Position numbers and translations under genes: made by a program. Positions 33,001 through 43,783 of a stretch of DNA of 64,000 nucleotides are shown here, piece by piece (position 1 is the first letter of the stretch; each line of letters opens with the position of its first letter). The notes below the pieces were generated by a model that had not been told where the DNA came from, made no database searches, and worked only from the letters and a program-made list of their open reading frames with translations. The stretch is from Bacillus paralicheniformis. GTDB taxonomy: Bacteria; Bacillota; Bacilli; Bacillales; Bacillaceae. The stretch covers positions 248,001 through 312,000 of the forward strand of contig NZ_LBMN02000012.1 in assembly GCF_001042485.2 (NCBI RefSeq). Direction: 5' to 3'.

Positions 33001-33858
33001 TTATCCGTTAATAATCGTTCCGCCGTTGACATGGAGCACTTGGCCCGTCATGTAGGAAGAATCGTCGCTGGCTAGAAACAAATAGCTCGGCGCCACTTCA
33101 GCAGGCTGTCCGGGCCGTTCCATCGGCGTTGTTGAACCGAATATTTCGACCTCTCTCTCCGTAAACGTCGACGGGATCAGCGGCGTCCAAATCGGACCCG
33201 GTGCCACCCCGTTCACACGGATGCCCTGATCGACGAGCGACAAAGCGAGCGAACGCGTAAATGATGTAATCGCTCCTTTCGTCGAAGAATAATCGATCAG
33301 CCTTTCATTGCCGGCATAAGCCGTAATCGAAGTGGTATTGATGATTGAGCTGCCTTTTTTCAAATGCGGCAGCACAGCTTTTGTCAAATAAAACATTGAA
33401 AAAATATTCGTCTGAAACGTTCGGATCAGCTGATGGCTTGTAATTTTTTCGATTCCCTTTTGCGGATGCTGTTCAGCCGCATTATTGACGAGTATATCGA
33501 TCGTTGGGAATGCTTCCTTTGCCTGGCGCACAATATCGTTGCAAAAAGCCTCGTCTCCGATGTCTCCTGCGATCAGCTTGCATCCGACCCCTTCTTTTTC
33601 CACATACCCCTTTGTTTCTTCTGCATCGCGGTGTTCATTTAAGTAGACAATGACAATGTTCGCGCCTTCCTTCGCAAACAAAACGGATACGGCACGGCCG
33701 ATTCCGCTGTCTCCTCCCGTAATAATCGCGGTTTTCCCGGCCAGTTTCCGCTCTCGTTTCGGCCGGTCAAAAACGGGCCGGGGATCCATCAAATACTCCA
33801 ATCCCGGACGCTGTGTTTGGTGCTGGGGAGGCAGTACTTTCTTCGGCTGCTTGCTCAA
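33001..33858 (-). CDS. yhxC: short-chain dehydrogenase/reductase YhxC
   Basis: 285 residues. The NAD(P) motif TGGDSGIGRAV lies near residue 52, NNAAEQHPQKG near 128, the catalytic Ser in TTSITAY and YSSTKGA (Tyr/Lys) near 190. It belongs to the group of stress-associated SDRs with an N-terminal extension (YdaD/YhxD/YhxC type). The substrate is unknown. TTG 33858 follows AAGGAGGG and gives exactly the length of B. subtilis YhxC; an ATG at 33876 precedes the ribosome site. Confidence 0.85.
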   Translation of the reverse strand: MSKQPKKVLPPQHQTQRPGLEYLMDPRPVFDRPKRERKLAGKTAIITGGDSGIGRAVSVLFAKEGANIVIVYLNEHRDAEETKGYVEKEGVGCKLIAGDIGDEAFCNDIVRQAKEAFPTIDILVNNAAEQHPQKGIEKITSHQLIRTFQTNIFSMFYLTKAVLPHLKKGSSIINTTSITAYAGNERLIDYSSTKGAITSFTRSLALSLVDQGIRVNGVAPGPIWTPLIPSTFTEREVEIFGSTTPMERPGQPAEVAPSYLFLASDDSSYMTGQVLHVNGGTIING

Positions 33859-33999
33859 AACGATTCCCTCCTTCACATCGATTCAACCTTACTATTTTAT
33901 GAAAACGCCCCTTTTTTATGACAAGCCGTTTCACATGCATGAATATTTCTCAATTGGGAAAATTTAAGAACAAAACAGATGGATGATGGAGGGAACTTT

Positions 34000-35529
34000 G
34001 TGAGCAATCAAGAACAAAAACTGCCGGACTCGCCTGAATCGTATTGGAGAAACAGTACAGATCTTCCTAAGTTCGAAGAACTGTCTGAAGATGTCAAAAC
34101 AGATGTCGCCGTCATCGGCGGCGGCATGACCGGACTGACGACTGCTTATTTACTGACGAAAAAAGGCTACAGCGTCATCTTGATCGAATCCGGGCGGATA
34201 CTCGACGGAACAACCGGCTATACGACAGCCAAAATCACCGCACAGCATGATCTGATCTATGATGAGCTGATCGGGCACATCGGAATGCCAAATGCGAGAC
34301 TGTATTATGAAGCAAACCTCAAGGCGCTGTCCTTTATCAAAAACCTCGTGCTTGAGCAAAAGATTCCGTGCGATTTTGAAGAACAGGACGCATGCATTTA
34401 CACAACTGAAGAACAATCGGTACAAAAAATCAGAAAGGAATATGAGGCATATCAAAAGCTCGGGATTGACAGGGAATTCATCAAAGATCTCCCCGTTCCA
34501 ATCGATATGAAAGCAGGACTTGTTATGAAAAACCAGGCCCAGTTTCATCCGCTCCACTATTTGAAACACCTTGCAGAGGCCGTCCTGGAAGCCGGCGGAA
34601 AAATTTACGAAAACACGGCGGCTAAAGAAATCAAAGAAGGCGACCGGCCAAAAGTGCTGACAAGAAACGGGCATCAAATCTTCAGCGATTATGTCGCGTG
34701 CTGCACGCACTTTCCGTTTCATGATAAAAAAGGCTTCTATTTTGCAAGGCTTGAGCCGAGCCGGTCATACGTGCTCGCCGTCAAGCCGAAAACGCCGTAT
34801 CCAGGCGGCATGTATTTAAGTATAGATCAGCCTTCACGCTCGCTCCGTTCGGTGACGATTGACGGAGAAGAAATGGTTCTTGTCGGCGGTGAAAGCCACA
34901 AAACCGGCCAGGGAGAGGATACAATCAAGCATTATCAGGCGCTTGAATCATTTGCAGAAGGCGTGTTCGGCATTGAATCGATCCCTTACCGCTGGTCAGC
35001 GCAAGATTTAATCACGCTTGACAAAATTCCGTATATCGGGCCGATCTATCCGAAAGAAAAGCGCATTCTCGTCGCCACCGGCTTTCGGAAATGGGGCATG
35101 ACAACAAGCACCCTCGCCGCGCAGTTGATGACAGACCATATCGCAGGCGAAGACAATCCTTATCAAGCCGTCTTTCAACCGGCCCGTTTCCACCCGGATC
35201 CAAGCATCAAAAAAGTCATTTCCTATAACGCGGATGTTGCAAAACACTTTGCCGAAGGAAAACTCGAACAGCCGATCAGGAAGCCGGAAGACCTTGTCAA
35301 CGGAGAAGGTGCGGTCGTATCACATGCCGGGAAACGTGCGGGTGCTTATCGCGATGAAAAAGGCGAGCTTCATCTGGTTGACACAACATGCACCCATATG
35401 GGCTGCGAAGTCGAGTGGAACGACGGAGAAAAGACGTGGGACTGTCCGTGCCACGGCTCAAGGTTTTCGGTCGACGGCGATGTCATCGAGGGTCCTGCCG
35501 TAGAACCTTTGAAAGATCCGGAAAGCTGA
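34000..35529 (+). CDS. yhfW: FAD-dependent oxidoreductase with Rieske domain, YhfW
   Basis: 509 residues. The N-terminal DAO domain has the dinucleotide site VAVIGGGMTGLTTAYLL near 34. The C-terminal Rieske [2Fe-2S] domain has CTHMGCEVEWN and CPCHGSRFS, so both Cys-X-His pairs are intact (near 463 and 482). It matches B. subtilis YhfW in length. The reaction is unknown; an amine or amino-acid-type substrate is typical for DAO flavoproteins. GTG 34000 follows GGAGGGAAC; the ATG at 33979 lies before the ribosome site. Confidence 0.85.
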   Translation: MSNQEQKLPDSPESYWRNSTDLPKFEELSEDVKTDVAVIGGGMTGLTTAYLLTKKGYSVILIESGRILDGTTGYTTAKITAQHDLIYDELIGHIGMPNARLYYEANLKALSFIKNLVLEQKIPCDFEEQDACIYTTEEQSVQKIRKEYEAYQKLGIDREFIKDLPVPIDMKAGLVMKNQAQFHPLHYLKHLAEAVLEAGGKIYENTAAKEIKEGDRPKVLTRNGHQIFSDYVACCTHFPFHDKKGFYFARLEPSRSYVLAVKPKTPYPGGMYLSIDQPSRSLRSVTIDGEEMVLVGGESHKTGQGEDTIKHYQALESFAEGVFGIESIPYRWSAQDLITLDKIPYIGPIYPKEKRILVATGFRKWGMTTSTLAAQLMTDHIAGEDNPYQAVFQPARFHPDPSIKKVISYNADVAKHFAEGKLEQPIRKPEDLVNGEGAVVSHAGKRAGAYRDEKGELHLVDTTCTHMGCEVEWNDGEKTWDCPCHGSRFSVDGDVIEGPAVEPLKDPES

Positions 35530-35614
35530 GGTGTACAAGTTAAAAAGTAATGAAAAATTGCCGATAAAAAGATAAATGCTGGAAATTTCATAAAAACGGC
35601 AGTTTTATCATTAA

Positions 35615-36928
<1,314 letters not shown>

Positions 36929-36938
36929 GCTGCTACCG

Positions 36939-36970
36939 TACACAGGTCAATTCATGACCTGTGTATTTTG
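36939..36970 (+). terminator. terminator after hemAT
   Basis: TACACAGGTCA-attca-TGACCTGTGTATTTTG, a 10-base stem followed by T-rich sequence. The remaining 250 bases to phoE hold no gene I can see; a phoE -10 box (TATAAT, near 37161) is visible. Confidence 0.8.
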
Positions 36971-37219
36971 CTTTTGAAACCTGATTCTATTACGTTATTT
37001 GAAAGTCTGCTATGCAAGTCAAAGATATATTCACAGCCATAATGGCAACGCTCAGTGATGTTTTCAATTCCGCAGAATCGGCGCTACGCTCCTGTTTGAA
37101 AAAATCGTGTAAATGTTGTTCTGTGCCAGTCATATTTCGTGGTTCTGTTTTTTAAATTTAGTATAATAGCCATATCACCGAAAAACGCGAAAGCCGACAT
37201 CGAAAGGAGATTTTTCAGA

Positions 37220-37792
37220 ATGACTGCGATTTGTTTGATCCGGCATGGCGAGACAGACTGGAATGCTTTAGGAAAACTGCAGGGAAGAACCGATATCCCT
37301 TTAAATGAAACCGGTCAAAAACAGGCAAAAGAAACCGGGGCGTTTTTGAAAGGGTCCGACTGGGACGTCATCATTACAAGCCCTTTAAGAAGAGCGAAAG
37401 AAACCGCTGAAATCATCAATCAATACCTGGGACTTGAAATCATTGAAATGGAAGATTTCATCGAAAGGAATTACGGAGATGCAGAAGGGATGCCATTCGA
37501 AGAAAGAACGAGGCTCTACCCCGATAAAGAATATCCGAATCAGGAATCAAAAGAAGCGCTTGCCGAACGGCTGATGGCCGGCGTTCAAAAGGTCAGCGAG
37601 CGGTATCCGGACAAAAAAGTGCTGATCGTCGCACACGGAGCCGCGATACACGCCCTTCTGTCAAAAATCTCAAACGGCGACATCAACCTGGAAAATACGA
37701 AGCTCGTCAATGCGTGCCTAAGCAACATCAAATTCCATGAAAATAAATGGCATGTGAAGGATTACAATCTTTCACACCATTTGTCAAATTAA
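37220..37792 (+). CDS. phoE: broad-specificity histidine phosphatase PhoE (YhfR)
   Basis: 190 residues of the phosphoglycerate-mutase-like histidine phosphatase family. The phospho-histidine motif LIRHGETDWN is near residue 6, SPLRRAKETAEI near 56, and the second His in LIVAHGAAIHALL near 143. It corresponds to YhfR/PhoE, a non-specific phosphatase. ATG 37220 follows GAAAGGAGA; the frame extends to 37139 without another ribosome site. Confidence 0.88.
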   Translation: MTAICLIRHGETDWNALGKLQGRTDIPLNETGQKQAKETGAFLKGSDWDVIITSPLRRAKETAEIINQYLGLEIIEMEDFIERNYGDAEGMPFEERTRLYPDKEYPNQESKEALAERLMAGVQKVSERYPDKKVLIVAHGAAIHALLSKISNGDINLENTKLVNACLSNIKFHENKWHVKDYNLSHHLSN

Positions 37793-37824
37793 AAAAAGAC
37801 GGCAAGGTTGATGCCGTCTTTTTT
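37791..37824. terminator. bidirectional terminator phoE / iron permease
   Basis: AAAAAAAGACGGCA-aggttga-TGCCGTCTTTTTT lies between the two convergent genes. Confidence 0.85.
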
Positions 37825-38848
37825 ATGCTCTCCCCCGCCTCGCTTCGCGGCGCAGTAAATAGATAAAATACGGACCGCCGATAATGGCTGCGATCAATCC
37901 AGCCGGTATTTCAAGCGGCGGCACAAGGCCTCTTCCGGCGGCATCGGCTATCAAAAGAACGATGCCGCCGACGAGAGCTGAAACGGGAATCAAGATCCTC
38001 GTTTCAGCCCCTGCCAGCTTTCTTGCGATATGGGGCGCCATCAGCCCGATAAAACCGATTGTTCCCACGGCGGTCACAGCCGCAGCTGTCAGCAGGACCG
38101 CACCGGCAAGCAGCAGAAATCGCGTTCTTTCGAGCCGGATGCCGAGGCCGACGGCAATCCCGTCCCCTGATTTGATGATATCGAGCGGTTTTGCCGCAAA
38201 CCATATCGGAGGAATGACCAGACAGCACCATATGAAAAGAGACAGTACATCATCCCAGTCTCTCCCCCACAGACTTCCATTCAGCCAAATTAATGCGTTG
38301 TTGACATTCGGGCTCCCCCTTGAAATGAGTAGCTGAATACCCGAATGGCAAAAAGCATTGACCGCGATCCCGACAAGCGCCAGCCGCACAGGAGAAATCC
38401 CGTTTCGATAAGCCAATAAATAGACGAGAGCCGCAGCCAAAACGCTTCCTGAAAAGGCGGCGCCTGTCAGCAGAAGCGGACTTTGCTGTGAAAACAAGAC
38501 CGTAACGATCACAGCGCCCAATCCCGCTCCTCCTGTAATGCCAAGCGTGTCAGGGGCGGCCAGCGGATTTTTCATCAGCGATTGTGCGACTACACCTGCG
38601 ATTGAAAGCGCCCCTCCGGCAAGCACAGCGAGAAGGATGCGCGGCATTCGAAATTCCATCACCAAGAAGCGGACTCCTGCATCCCCTTGCCCTGCCAGTG
38701 ATTTCATTACGTCCCACAGTCCGATGTTTTCATCGCCGATCGCCAAATTGAGTACAATGAGCATCAACAAACAGGCGCATAACGCAGAGAGGACAAGCGC
38801 CGATTGCCCGCGCCGTCTTTTCATTTTTCTTTCCGCATTGTTCATCAT
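37823..38848 (-). CDS. iron-siderophore ABC permease, FecCD family (second subunit)
   Basis: 341 residues, about nine to ten helices. The FecCD signatures are FRMPRILLAVLAGGALSIAGVVAQSLMKNPLAAPDTLGI and the late motif GTIGFIGLMAPHIARKLAG. The ATG overlaps the stop of the first permease gene (ATGA), so the two form one transmembrane unit. It is the last gene of the minus-strand Fur-controlled operon. No ATPase gene follows; in Bacillus YusV or YfmF often serves several such systems. Resembles YfhA/YfmE. Confidence 0.85.
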   Translation of the reverse strand: MMNNAERKMKRRRGQSALVLSALCACLLMLIVLNLAIGDENIGLWDVMKSLAGQGDAGVRFLVMEFRMPRILLAVLAGGALSIAGVVAQSLMKNPLAAPDTLGITGGAGLGAVIVTVLFSQQSPLLLTGAAFSGSVLAAALVYLLAYRNGISPVRLALVGIAVNAFCHSGIQLLISRGSPNVNNALIWLNGSLWGRDWDDVLSLFIWCCLVIPPIWFAAKPLDIIKSGDGIAVGLGIRLERTRFLLLAGAVLLTAAAVTAVGTIGFIGLMAPHIARKLAGAETRILIPVSALVGGIVLLIADAAGRGLVPPLEIPAGLIAAIIGGPYFIYLLRREARRGRA

Positions 38849-39843
38849 GCCGCCCCCTTTTTCCGTCTTCTCGCCAAATAGATGAAAAACGGCGTCCCGA
38901 TCATTGCCGTGACAACTCCGACCGGCGTTTGGTACGGAAAATAGACAAAGCGGGACAGAATATCAGCAAACAGCAAAAGAACGGCTCCAAGCAATGCCGA
39001 ATACGGAATCACGAACCGATAGTCAGCCCCCATCAGATACCGGATCATATGAGGAACCATCAAACCGATGAAACCAATCGGTCCGGCAGCGGACACCGAT
39101 GCTCCTGCCAGCGCGACAACAGTGAAAGCGATGAACAATCTGCTGAGCCATACATTTTGTCCCAGCCCATGTGAAACATCATCTCCGAGACTCATAACGG
39201 AAGCCGCCCTCCCTAAGGCCAAAGCCGCCAACAAACCCGCAATGCTTACCGGAATCAACAAATGAAGCTTATCCCACGAGCTCCCCGCTAAAGAACCGGA
39301 AAGCCAAAACAATAGCGTTTCCGTCGACTCTTCATGAAAAATGAGCAGCATTTGCGTCATCGAAGCAATGATCGCCTGAATGACGACACCGATCAAGGCA
39401 AAGCTGATATCCCTGTCGTGTTCACTGAATACTGAGGCAACCGCGTACACGACCAGCGCGGCCGCGGCACCGCCGGCAAAAGCGGCTCCCATCGCTGTCT
39501 GGGGAGCGGCAAGCGCAGGAAACATCACCGTCAAACATACGACAGCAAGAGAGGCCCCTGCATTGATTCCGAAGATGCTCGGAGATGCCAGCGCATTTCT
39601 TGTCACCGCCTGCATCAGTGCGCCCGCGGCCCCTAGATTCGCGCCGATGAATGCGGCGGCCAAGGCGCGCGGAATTCGGATGGACTGAATAATCGCGTGC
39701 AATTTTGAACCGTCGTACATAAACACAGCTGCCCAAATGTCGGGCAGCGCAATCGTTGACGAACCGATTGAAACAGAAAGCGCAAAACCCACGAGCAAAA
39801 GAAAAACAAAAATGAGCGGTGCAAAACGTTTCATATATATCAA
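38845..39843 (-). CDS. iron-siderophore ABC permease, FecCD family (first subunit)
   Basis: 332 residues with the same fold and motifs (IRIPRALAAAFIGANLGAAGALMQAVTRN; GPIGFIGLMVPHMIRYLMG). TTG 39843 lies 9 bases after AAAGGAGTGACC and is preferred over the ATG at 39834. It is separated from the binding-protein gene by a 344-base structured region with strong hairpins, so its expression relative to that gene may be attenuated. Similar to YfiZ/YfmD. Confidence 0.85.
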   Translation of the reverse strand: MIYMKRFAPLIFVFLLLVGFALSVSIGSSTIALPDIWAAVFMYDGSKLHAIIQSIRIPRALAAAFIGANLGAAGALMQAVTRNALASPSIFGINAGASLAVVCLTVMFPALAAPQTAMGAAFAGGAAAALVVYAVASVFSEHDRDISFALIGVVIQAIIASMTQMLLIFHEESTETLLFWLSGSLAGSSWDKLHLLIPVSIAGLLAALALGRAASVMSLGDDVSHGLGQNVWLSRLFIAFTVVALAGASVSAAGPIGFIGLMVPHMIRYLMGADYRFVIPYSALLGAVLLLFADILSRFVYFPYQTPVGVVTAMIGTPFFIYLARRRKKGAA

Positions 39844-40187
39844 AACAGGTCACTCCTTTAGAAAAAAACAAGCGCATGCTTTTGTAAAAAGCATGCGTCA
39901 GATTGTTGACAAAATCCCAAAATGGCTCTTAGTTTTGGGATTTTGTCATCCTTTCAGCGTGACCCTCAACCCTTGCAGTCTAGGAAGGCCGAGCATCGGA
40001 GCTGACTTTCACAGGAGGTGATGACGGCGGCGTTCAGGCAGGACGTCTGGGCAGTTAGCCGCCGATCCTATCTCTATTCGTGAGCACCGACGCGCAGGCC
40101 TGACAACGAATGCGAGGGTTTGTCGACACGCTGGCGCATGCTTTTGTAAAAAGCATGCGTCATCCCATCCAGCAAGCCGGCAGGCTC
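39844..40187. repeat. structured element with two identical hairpins inside the iron-uptake operon
   Basis: The hairpin GCGCATGCTTTTTACAAA-type sequence occurs twice, at about 39873-39900 and 40134-40161, in the same orientation and with the identical 28-base core. Between them are a second hairpin (CAAAATCCCAAAA ... TTTTGGGATTTTG, 39912-39947) and a GC-rich 170-base part with GGCGGC/GCCGCC and GACAA/TTGTC pairings. In the direction of transcription the last hairpin runs into TTGTTTTTTTC, like a terminator, just before the permease ribosome site. No reading frame fits. Either an intergenic repeat of the genome or an RNA regulator. Confidence 0.65.
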
Positions 40188-41165
40188 TTAAGATTTCTTT
40201 TGATCCTCAGACAGAAGATGCTGACCGATTTCATCTATCAGCGCATCTGCTCCGTCAATACTGCGGCGGAGCGACCAGGCGAATCTGTCGGCTTCATAAA
40301 CCTTGCCGTTTTTGACAGCGCTGAGCTTTTTCCAAAGAGGGTCTTTTTCAATGGGTCTTTTCCCGTCTTCATCGACTTTATCTTTTTCTCCCGTCATCAG
40401 GACAATGGTGTCGGGGTCTTTCTCAAGCAGCTGCTCAAGCGTCATTTTAATATTGACGGATTCACCGTTTTCGCCATCGCCTTTGCTGCTGTCTCTGACA
40501 CCGTATGTATAGCCGATTTTCGTCAGAAGCTGAGACGTGAAAAAGTTTTCGTCGCGCACAGTGATTGCTTCATTTGTGTTTCCGAGCAGAAGAATGCTCT
40601 GTTTCCGGCTCCCGAATTTCTGTTTCAATTCATTCAGCTTTTGTTTATGTTCAGCCAACTTTTTCTCCATTGCGCTTTCTTTGCCGACGGCTTTCGCAAT
40701 CGTAAGAGACGCGTCAAGCGTGTCCTGATAATCTGCATTCAAGTTTTTCAGCGCGATTGTCGGCGCAATTTTCGCCAGCTTATCATAGACACCGCTGTGC
40801 CTGCTCGAATCGGCAATTATTAAATCGGGCTTTAAAGAAGCAATTTTTTCAAAACTTGGCTGGGCGCGCGAACCGACTGAAGTATACCCTTTGATTTTTT
40901 CTCTGACATTCTCGTTAATAAACTTAGGTTTGCCGTCGTCCGCAATCCCGACAGGCTTAATGCCCGCATCAAGGAGCGCATCAATAAAACCCAATTCAAG
41001 AACCACAACTTTTTTCGGATTGTTCTTTACTTTCGTTTCTCCTAAGTCGTGCTTAACTGTCACGGAATCCTGACTGAAGGTTTTTGTACTTTCGCTTCCC
41101 CCCGAGCAGGCTGTCAACACTGATATCATCAATAGGAATAAAATAGCAAAATACTTGTGCTTCAT
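40188..41165 (-). CDS. iron-siderophore binding lipoprotein (YhfQ/YfiY-like)
   Basis: 325 residues. Lipoprotein signal MKHKYFAILFLLMISVLTACSGG with the modified Cys at 20. The periplasmic-binding fold of class III proteins shows VVVLELGFIDALLDAGIKPVG, SFEKIASLKPDLIIADSS (near 115) and NGKVYEADRFAWSLRRS near the end. It delivers a ferric chelate, citrate-like or hydroxamate, to the two FecCD permeases encoded downstream. A Fur box 60-75 bases upstream indicates iron repression. B. subtilis has yhfQ near this place; the true chelate is not determinable. Confidence 0.85.
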   Translation of the reverse strand: MKHKYFAILFLLMISVLTACSGGSESTKTFSQDSVTVKHDLGETKVKNNPKKVVVLELGFIDALLDAGIKPVGIADDGKPKFINENVREKIKGYTSVGSRAQPSFEKIASLKPDLIIADSSRHSGVYDKLAKIAPTIALKNLNADYQDTLDASLTIAKAVGKESAMEKKLAEHKQKLNELKQKFGSRKQSILLLGNTNEAITVRDENFFTSQLLTKIGYTYGVRDSSKGDGENGESVNIKMTLEQLLEKDPDTIVLMTGEKDKVDEDGKRPIEKDPLWKKLSAVKNGKVYEADRFAWSLRRSIDGADALIDEIGQHLLSEDQKKS

Positions 41166-41226
41166 ATGTATCTCCTTTTCTGGTAGTAGACGAAATTATT
41201 ATAGCAACACTTCATACCAATGACAA

Positions 41227-41245
41227 CGATAATCATTATCATTAT
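41227..41245. promoter_or_regulatory. Fur box upstream of the iron-binding lipoprotein gene
   Basis: CGATAATCATTATCATTAT matches the 7-1-7 Fur pattern TGATAAT-N-ATTATCA at 14 of 15 positions. It lies 60-80 bases before the start codon, so low iron should switch the operon on. Confidence 0.8.
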
Positions 41246-41274
41246 AAAAAAAGAAAGGAGCCTCCTTCTCCTTT

Positions 41275-42204
41275 CTACACCCGTTCATTCACGGAATCCC
41301 CCGCTTTGCTTTCTCTGCTGAGGGAAAGAATGATGACCGTGATGATCACCATTACCGTACCGGCACCTTGAAAGGCATTGAACGGCACACCCAGCCAGAC
41401 CGCCGACGACAAAACAGCCGCTAGCGGTTCGGCGCAGCTCAGGCAGCTCGTTTCTTTTGCGGAAAGATAAGAAAGGCTGCCGATGTATAGGGCAAACGCC
41501 AAAGCTGTGCCGCACAATACAACAAACAGAATGGCTGCCGCCTCCCCTGCCCCAATGTGCGAAAGGTCAAACCGAAACGGCGGAAACAAAAAAGAAATTC
41601 CGGCCCCTCCGACGAGCATACCCCATCCCGTAACCGTCAAAGCACCGAACGATTGAATTAATCCTCCTGCAAAAACCGTATAGAAAGCAAGCGCTCCACC
41701 GGACAAAATGCCCCAAACGGCGGCCTCGGCCGGAATATACAAACTGTCCGGCCTTCCGCCTGTCAAAAGAAGAAACACGCCGAAAAGCGCCAATAAAGTA
41801 AGTACGGCATCTTTCCACTTAGGCGGAAGTTCTTTTTTAACATATAGGTAAAACAATACGAAAAAAGGCGCCAAGTATTGAAGAATTGCAGCAGCCGCGG
41901 CATTACCCTTTTCGATTGAAGCAAAAAACGTATATTGAACAGCAAGCATTCCAAAAATGGAAAATACTAAAATCGAACAAATATCTGTTTTTTTCTTCCA
42001 TATCTTACACACATGTTGAAAACCGTTTTTCATTGAAACATATAACAAGAGAATGACTCCCGATGCCAGAAGCCTGACAGAGACAAGCGAGCCGGCTTCA
42101 ACCGCTCCCCTTTCAAATATGTACTGTGCAGCGCTTCCCGATAATCCCCACAATGAAGCCCCTGCAAGCACCATCAATACACCTTTCACATGAGCTGATT
42201 TCAT
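41275..42204 (-). CDS. EamA/DMT-family permease
   Basis: 309 residues with ten hydrophobic segments in two EamA halves. GVLMVLAGASLWGLSGSAAQY starts the first, AAAAAILQYLAPFFVLFYLY follows near 105, and SAKETSCLSCAEPLAAVLSS near 265 is the typical second-half motif. Such carriers export amino acids, drugs or metabolites; the substrate here is unknown. ATG 42204 gives the usual family length; upstream ATG codons to 42339 would add a 45-residue non-membrane extension. A near-perfect palindrome lies 18 bases upstream. Confidence 0.8.
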   Translation of the reverse strand: MKSAHVKGVLMVLAGASLWGLSGSAAQYIFERGAVEAGSLVSVRLLASGVILLLYVSMKNGFQHVCKIWKKKTDICSILVFSIFGMLAVQYTFFASIEKGNAAAAAILQYLAPFFVLFYLYVKKELPPKWKDAVLTLLALFGVFLLLTGGRPDSLYIPAEAAVWGILSGGALAFYTVFAGGLIQSFGALTVTGWGMLVGGAGISFLFPPFRFDLSHIGAGEAAAILFVVLCGTALAFALYIGSLSYLSAKETSCLSCAEPLAAVLSSAVWLGVPFNAFQGAGTVMVIITVIILSLSRESKAGDSVNERV

Positions 42205-42222
42205 ATCTTTCACCCGTTTCTG

Positions 42223-42240
42223 TATGCGATATATTGCATA
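42223..42240. promoter_or_regulatory. palindrome before the EamA permease gene
   Basis: TATGCGATATATTGCATA is palindromic at 16 of 18 positions and lies 19-36 bases before the start codon, where an operator would act. The regulator is unknown. Confidence 0.3.
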
Positions 42241-42478
42241 TTTTAATAGATGATCGACAAGGCCGCAACCTCCTTCGGCAAAAAATGATCTCATAAAATA
42301 AATGAATAGTATTTTCATAAAATGAATCAGATGGAGCAATCTCCTGTCATTCGCGGCCCTCGGGACCTCTTTCCCTGCCAGGCTGAAGCGGTCTATTCAT
42401 ACTTTCGAACTGAACATTTTTCTAAAACAGTTATTAATAACCAAAAAATTTTAAATTGGTCCTCCAAAAAAATAGGCC

Positions 42479-42507
42479 TACCATATAATTCATTTTTTTT
42501 CTATAAT
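42479..42507 (+). promoter_or_regulatory. aprE promoter (sigma-A)
   Basis: TACCAT and TATAAT are separated by exactly 17 bases; the start codon is 79 bases after the -10 box. The poor -35 box fits a promoter that needs activation (DegU, release of AbrB and ScoC in B. subtilis). The 42205-42478 stretch upstream has no gene and is presumably its control region. Confidence 0.65.
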
Positions 42508-42514
42508 AAATTAA

Positions 42515-42562
42515 CAGAATAATTGGAATAGATTATATTATCCTTCTATTTAAATTATTCTG
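42515..42562 (+). promoter_or_regulatory. aprE leader stem-loop (mRNA stabiliser)
   Basis: CAGAATAATT (42515-42524) and AATTATTCTG (42553-42562) are perfect complements at the very 5' end of the expected transcript. A comparable 5' stem-loop in B. subtilis aprE protects its long-lived mRNA. The ribosome site AAAGAGGAGG follows. Confidence 0.7.
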
Positions 42563-42582
42563 AATAAAGAGGAGGAGAGTGA

Positions 42583-43725
<1,143 letters not shown>

Positions 43726-43748
43726 CATATTCTAACAAATAGCATATA

Positions 43749-43783
43749 GAAAAAGCTAGTGTTTTTAGCACTAGCTTTTTCTT
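43749..43783. terminator. terminator between aprE and yhfN
   Basis: AAAAAGCTAGTG-tttttag-CACTAGCTTTTTC, a 12-base stem with T-runs on both sides, serving the convergent genes. Confidence 0.88.

Noticed and set aside
39844..40187. A known metabolite riboswitch or T-box
   Set aside because: I could not find the conserved T-box sequence or any riboswitch core I know. The exact duplication of the hairpin points to a repeat instead.
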